Source: Chitinophagales bacterium
GTDB lineage: Bacteria > Bacteroidota > Bacteroidia > Chitinophagales > Chitinophagaceae
DNA: 35,033 bases
NCBI GenBank assembly: GCA_015655015.1
Contig: JAATFV010000153.1
Span: 1 to 35,033, forward strand
Reading direction: 5' to 3'
Shown here: positions 31,668 through 35,033 of the stretch, piece by piece
Numbering within the stretch: the first letter of the stretch is position 1
Layout: the number at the start of each line of letters is the position of its first letter
The notes under the pieces: model-generated
Told to the model about the DNA's origin: nothing
Seen by the model: the letters and a program-made list of their open reading frames with translations, nothing else
Databases searched by the model: none
Program-made: the position numbers and the translations under genes

Positions 31668-32777
31668 TATTCCATGTAAGAATTGCCCATGTATATAATC
31701 CATCACCTCGATCAGGCTCCCCTTCTCCGCATAAACTTTCAACTGCCGATCCGCCCCGGTGCCCATTTCCAAAATCTTCCCGGCATAATGAGTGGCCTCC
31801 CGGCTGCCGAGGGGATCGATCACATCATCCACAAAATCCAGCAGCTCATATATTAGCACCCTGGTATTGACCTCTTCTTCTTTCCCGAAATCGATCAGGT
31901 GCCCGTCAATGCCATAACGGCTGGCCCGCCATTTATTCTCATTGATCAGGGCCCGGGAATATTGAATATAATTCATGTTCTGCAGGCGTAACTTATAGAT
32001 CTTTACACAGATAGCCTGGAAAAGGGCCGCAATGCAGATCGTTTCGTCTACCGTCATCGGCACATCGCAGATCCGGAATTCCACGGTGTTGAAGAAAGGA
32101 TGCACCCGCAGATCCCACCAGATCTTTTTAGCATTGTCGATGCAATTGGTCTTTACCAGGAGCTTGACAAAACTGTCATAGGCCTCGATGCTTTCAAAAT
32201 ATTCAGGGATGCCGGTGCGGGGAAACTTATCGAATACTTTTGTCCGGAAGGATTTATAACCCGTCAGCCGGCCTTCCCAGAAGGGGGAGTTGGTGCTGAG
32301 CGCATAGATATGGGGTAAAAAGTACCGGGTGGAATTCGCAATATGATTGGCCATCTCCCGGCTCTCCATGCCCACATGCACATGCAGGCCAAAGATGAGA
32401 TTGCTCCGGGCGGCTTCCTGCAGCTCATTGACGATCTCATTGTAGCGGGCATGATCCGTAATGAGCTGACTTTCCCAATGGCTGAAAGGATGCGTTCCGG
32501 AGGCGCCTACATGAAATCCCAGGCCATCCGCGATCTGCGAAATGGTCTTTCGCAGGGTGGAAACATCCTTATGGGCCTCATGAATATCCCTGCATATATC
32601 GGTCCCTACTTCCACCACAGCCTGGTGCATCTCCGCCTTCACCTTGTCCCGGATCACTTTCTGCCCTTCCGTTACGATCTTTTGCTCGTGACTTTTTAAT
32701 TCCCGGGTCTTGGGATCGGTCACCATGTACTCTTCTTCTATTCCCAACGTAAAATTGCCATAATTGATATCGGCCAT
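31665..32777 (-). CDS. Carboxylate-amine ligase (YbdK/GCS2 family)
   Basis: A 370-residue member of the glutamate-cysteine ligase type 2 family. It has GIEEEYMVTDP at 12-22 (metal-binding Glu), FGLHVHVGME, NTVEFRICDVPMT and NENKWRASRYGIDG, all strong family motifs. E. coli YbdK has weak glutamate-cysteine ligase activity; many relatives make other gamma-glutamyl or amide bonds. It is last in a four-gene set with an esterase, an ATP-grasp ligase and a Uma2 nuclease (9 bp gap to Uma2). That context points to a dedicated small peptide or amide product rather than glutathione. Confidence 0.93.
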   Translation of the reverse strand: MADINYGNFTLGIEEEYMVTDPKTRELKSHEQKIVTEGQKVIRDKVKAEMHQAVVEVGTDICRDIHEAHKDVSTLRKTISQIADGLGFHVGASGTHPFSHWESQLITDHARYNEIVNELQEAARSNLIFGLHVHVGMESREMANHIANSTRYFLPHIYALSTNSPFWEGRLTGYKSFRTKVFDKFPRTGIPEYFESIEAYDSFVKLLVKTNCIDNAKKIWWDLRVHPFFNTVEFRICDVPMTVDETICIAALFQAICVKIYKLRLQNMNYIQYSRALINENKWRASRYGIDGHLIDFGKEEEVNTRVLIYELLDFVDDVIDPLGSREATHYAGKILEMGTGADRQLKVYAEKGSLIEVMDYIHGQFLHGI

Positions 32778-32786
32778 TCTGAAATT

Positions 32787-33404
32787 TTATTTAGTGAAAA
32801 TCTCCGTCACATCCATAGAAAATCCGGGGACGACGGCGGTCTCCAGCTTGTCACCGTTTGTATACATCCGCGCATTCCCGAATTTTCCTTCCGCCGTGAG
32901 AAGAAAGACTACCAGGTTCTGTTCCGTAGGATTGACGACCCAGTATTCTTTTACGCCAGCCTCTTCATACAGATCATACTTATCGCGCACCTCTTTTTTG
33001 GAATTGCCGGGAGAAAGGACCTCGATGACCAGGTCAGGCGCTCCACAGACACCCCGTTCATCCACTTTCGAAGGATCACATACGATACAGACATCCGGCT
33101 GTACTACGGTGGTGATCTCGTTGTCTTTTTTCTTATTTTTTATGGGCAGGCGAATGTCGAATGGGGCGCTAAACACCTGGCAGCTTTTCCCTTTCAGGTA
33201 GTTATACAGTTCATTCGTTAATTTCATCGATACCATCTGGTGCAGGGTATTGGGCGCCGCCATTTTGAATATCCTTCCCCTGAATAATTCCAGCCTCTCC
33301 CTGAACTTCCATTGCATGTAATCGGAATAGGAGTAGGTGAGGGAAGGATCGGGCTCCTCTACTAATTGTTCACGCCCTTCGTCTTCATTATAGATCGTAT
33401 ACAT
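32787..33404 (-). CDS. Uma2-family (DUF820) putative PD-(D/E)xK nuclease
   Basis: A 205-residue protein. The restriction-endonuclease-like core shows D104 in VVQPDVCIV, E128 in DLVIEVLSP and K142 in EVRDKYDLY, followed by the family's YEEAGVKEYWVVNP. Uma2 proteins are abundant in cyanobacteria and some Bacteroidota, and most have no known role. Here it sits inside a ligase operon (11 bp after the ATP-grasp gene and 9 bp before the GCS2 gene), an unusual place for a nuclease. The start is ATG 33402-33404. No toxin-antitoxin partner is seen. Confidence 0.9.
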   Translation of the reverse strand: MYTIYNEDEGREQLVEEPDPSLTYSYSDYMQWKFRERLELFRGRIFKMAAPNTLHQMVSMKLTNELYNYLKGKSCQVFSAPFDIRLPIKNKKKDNEITTVVQPDVCIVCDPSKVDERGVCGAPDLVIEVLSPGNSKKEVRDKYDLYEEAGVKEYWVVNPTEQNLVVFLLTAEGKFGNARMYTNGDKLETAVVPGFSMDVTEIFTK

Positions 33405-33415
33405 AAGAATCGGTT

Positions 33416-34381
33416 TTACCCAAAGGTAACAGCATTTTTTACACTCTCTTTTATGAATTTTCCCCAGGTCAGATTATCGGCCCCTTCCCGGTGCGCGCTT
33501 GCACGTTCGATGGCGTAATCAGCGGCCGTCTCTACCACCCAGCTGAAATTATCTTCCCCTACGCTGCTCCTTTCCGCATCCGGCGCGGGATTGCAGAAGT
33601 CGATGGCATAAGGAATGCCGTCCCGTATGGCCAGCTCCACCGTATTGAAATCATAACCCAGCACCGCATTGATGCGCAGCACGATCTCCTCCATTTGCTG
33701 CAGCCTTTCGGCAGAAGGGGAGAAGTCAGCCTGGTAGCGCAGGTGGTGGGCATTGCGGGGTTCATAGGGCATAATGCGGGTATACTTGCTCCCGATACAA
33801 TAACACCGGTAATATTCCGTGAAGACGATCTCTTCCTGCAACATCATCACCAGCTGGCCGGTCTCTCCATGTTTCTGATAAAACTCCCCGGAGTTGTGCA
33901 GCTTATATACATTTTTCCACCCGCCGCCGGCAAAGGGTTTCATATAGGCCGGAAACCCGATATAGTGAAAGATGTTATCCCAATCGAGCGGGTAAGCCAG
34001 GTTGGAAAAGGATTGATCGCTGGTATCCGCCGGAAGTTCCCTGGAGGGAAGCAGCACTGTTTTTGGAACAGGAATTCCTGTTTTGGTGGACAGGCAATTA
34101 TTGAAAAATTTTTCATCGGCGCTCCACCAGAATGGATTGTTGATCACTGCCGTGCCGCATAAAGCTGCATTTTTAAGGTAAGCGCGATAGAAAGGAACGT
34201 CATGCGAAATACGGTCGATGATCACATCATACCCGCTGGGCTCTCCCTGCACCACCTTGTCGATACGTACGGGTTCGGCTGCGATGCCGGGGATATTCTT
34301 CCGGTTGACAGCCTCGATAAAAGCCATCGGAAAACTCCTTTCCCGGCCGAACAATATGCCGATCTTTTTATGGGTGCTCAT
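33416..34381 (-). CDS. ATP-grasp ligase (RimK-like)
   Basis: A 321-residue ATP-grasp protein. The N-terminus is a Rossmann-like pre-ATP-grasp domain (KIGILFGRERSFP). ATP-binding elements are K in AYMKPFAGGGWKNV, the MLQEEIVFTEYYRCYCIG linker, and the metal-binding acidic residues in NTVELAIRDG and AIDFCNPAPD. Such enzymes form amide or peptide bonds through an acyl-phosphate. It follows the esterase gene by 62 bp and precedes Uma2 by 11 bp. The substrate is unknown; YbdK and this ligase together suggest stepwise assembly of a short peptide-like compound. Confidence 0.85.
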   Translation of the reverse strand: MSTHKKIGILFGRERSFPMAFIEAVNRKNIPGIAAEPVRIDKVVQGEPSGYDVIIDRISHDVPFYRAYLKNAALCGTAVINNPFWWSADEKFFNNCLSTKTGIPVPKTVLLPSRELPADTSDQSFSNLAYPLDWDNIFHYIGFPAYMKPFAGGGWKNVYKLHNSGEFYQKHGETGQLVMMLQEEIVFTEYYRCYCIGSKYTRIMPYEPRNAHHLRYQADFSPSAERLQQMEEIVLRINAVLGYDFNTVELAIRDGIPYAIDFCNPAPDAERSSVGEDNFSWVVETAADYAIERASAHREGADNLTWGKFIKESVKNAVTFG

Positions 34382-34443
34382 ATAGAATCTGGTTCGTTAT
34401 TAATATCGATTCCATTCATTCATCCGCTGATCGGGCATCCGCT

Positions 34444-35033
34444 TTACACTGCCCCCGGCAACAAAGACAGGTAATGAGGGAACATCTCTTTCCACACAGG
34501 CCAGTCATGATCACGGCCGGGACGGATATCGAGCCAGTGGCCGATATTTTTTGCCGTCAGCAGGCTGCTCAGGAATTCATTCTGCCCCCGGCAAATATCC
34601 CTTTCCGCGGTCCCCAATACAATGCCCATATTCCAGATCCCGGCATCCTGCTCACCCGGAATGAAATCTACGGGGTTGTTGAAATAAACGTTGTCATCAT
34701 AATACCCATCCGTGAATGACCGGATGTCGAAGACACCGCTCATGGACAGACAATAACCGGTGAGGACCGGATGCCTGAAGGCAAAATTGACGGCGTGATA
34801 GCCTCCGAAACTGCATCCTGCCACGGCTATCCGTTCATTGCCCGTCTCATGGCGCGCCCGGGAGACCACCTCTTCCAGCAGGAGCCGGTCATAAAGGCCC
34901 TGGTTATAGGCCCGTTCTGCGGGTGGAACAGACTTATTGTACCAGCTTATGGCGTCCATACTATCCGGGCAATATATTTTCAGTGCCCCCTTTTCCAGGA
35001 ACCAGCGGGCTGTCTCTATCAATCCCTGGTCCT
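34444..35033 (-). CDS. Esterase/alpha-beta hydrolase, C-terminal part (5' end outside window)
   Basis: The frame is open to the right edge, so the start lies beyond it; about 196 residues are visible. The nucleophile elbow GCSFGG (Ser in AVAGCSFGGYHA), the DFIPGEQ segment and the catalytic His in GRDHDWPVW fit the esterase D-like PF00756 group. The expected catalytic acid cannot be fixed safely from this view. It is the first visible gene of the ATP-grasp/Uma2/GCS2 operon. It could hydrolyse an ester or thioester product or precursor of the ligases. Confidence 0.85.
   Translation of the reverse strand, partial: DQGLIETARWFLEKGALKIYCPDSMDAISWYNKSVPPAERAYNQGLYDRLLLEEVVSRARHETGNERIAVAGCSFGGYHAVNFAFRHPVLTGYCLSMSGVFDIRSFTDGYYDDNVYFNNPVDFIPGEQDAGIWNMGIVLGTAERDICRGQNEFLSSLLTAKNIGHWLDIRPGRDHDWPVWKEMFPHYLSLLPGAV

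Noticed and set aside
1..35033. Search for tRNA, rRNA, CRISPR, insertion sequences and integration sites
   Set aside because: No cloverleaf, repeat-spacer array, transposase or flanking target duplications were recognised by eye.

Overview
The window looks like chromosomal DNA of a Bacteroidota bacterium, most likely of the Chitinophagaceae. The clues are several envelope families typical of that phylum (a DUF4270 lipoprotein, a 'putative porin', a DUF4907 protein, an ORF6N-domain protein), A-rich leaders with few Shine-Dalgarno sites, and promoter-like TAnnTTTG boxes. Base composition is roughly balanced by eye. No rRNA, tRNA, CRISPR array, transposase or phage module was seen. The first and last genes are cut by the window edges.

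Layout. 1-3451: the C-terminal part of PEP synthase faces an oleate hydratase across a hairpin terminator. 3607-7586: a small lipoprotein, a HerA-like (DUF853-type) ATPase and an MsbA-like ABC exporter. 7667-10514: sucC, an ORF6N protein with palindromes inside and upstream of its gene, and purine nucleoside phosphorylase. 10577-14650: a putative porin, a CDF zinc exporter and a secreted protein of unknown function. 14682-20400 (minus strand): usp, pntAA, pntAB, pntB, usp, SDR, a stress and redox cluster. 20599-21144: a short, probably reduced beta-propeller protein. 21177-24087 (minus): a LytTR regulator, a class I glutamine amidotransferase and an ATP-grasp-like ligase in a tight operon. 24159-28806: a divergent pair of envelope operons (DUF4270 plus outer-membrane protein; Kelch lipoprotein plus DUF4907). 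28974-31580: an M1 metallopeptidase with an extra C-terminal domain. 31665-35033 (minus): esterase, ATP-grasp ligase, Uma2-type nuclease and YbdK/GCS2 carboxylate-amine ligase in a second tight operon.

How the genes may work together. Three near-perfect CRP/FNR-type palindromes (TGAT-N4-ATCA) lie upstream of oleate hydratase, the first usp and pntAA. Two of them sit exactly 55 bp from a TAnnTTTG-like box. This suggests one global regulator controls the usp/transhydrogenase/hydratase genes, possibly in response to low oxygen or energy. The two amidoligase-type operons (21-24 kb and 31.6-35 kb) hold complementary parts of a possible peptide- or amide-forming pathway: GCS2 ligase, two ATP-grasp enzymes, amidotransferase and esterase. 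This is the best candidate for an undescribed system here. A separate surprise is a two-hairpin element present in two copies (7631-7667 and 31631-31666). The copies differ almost only by compensated base-pair changes, and each abuts the stop codon of a minus-strand gene next to a terminator.
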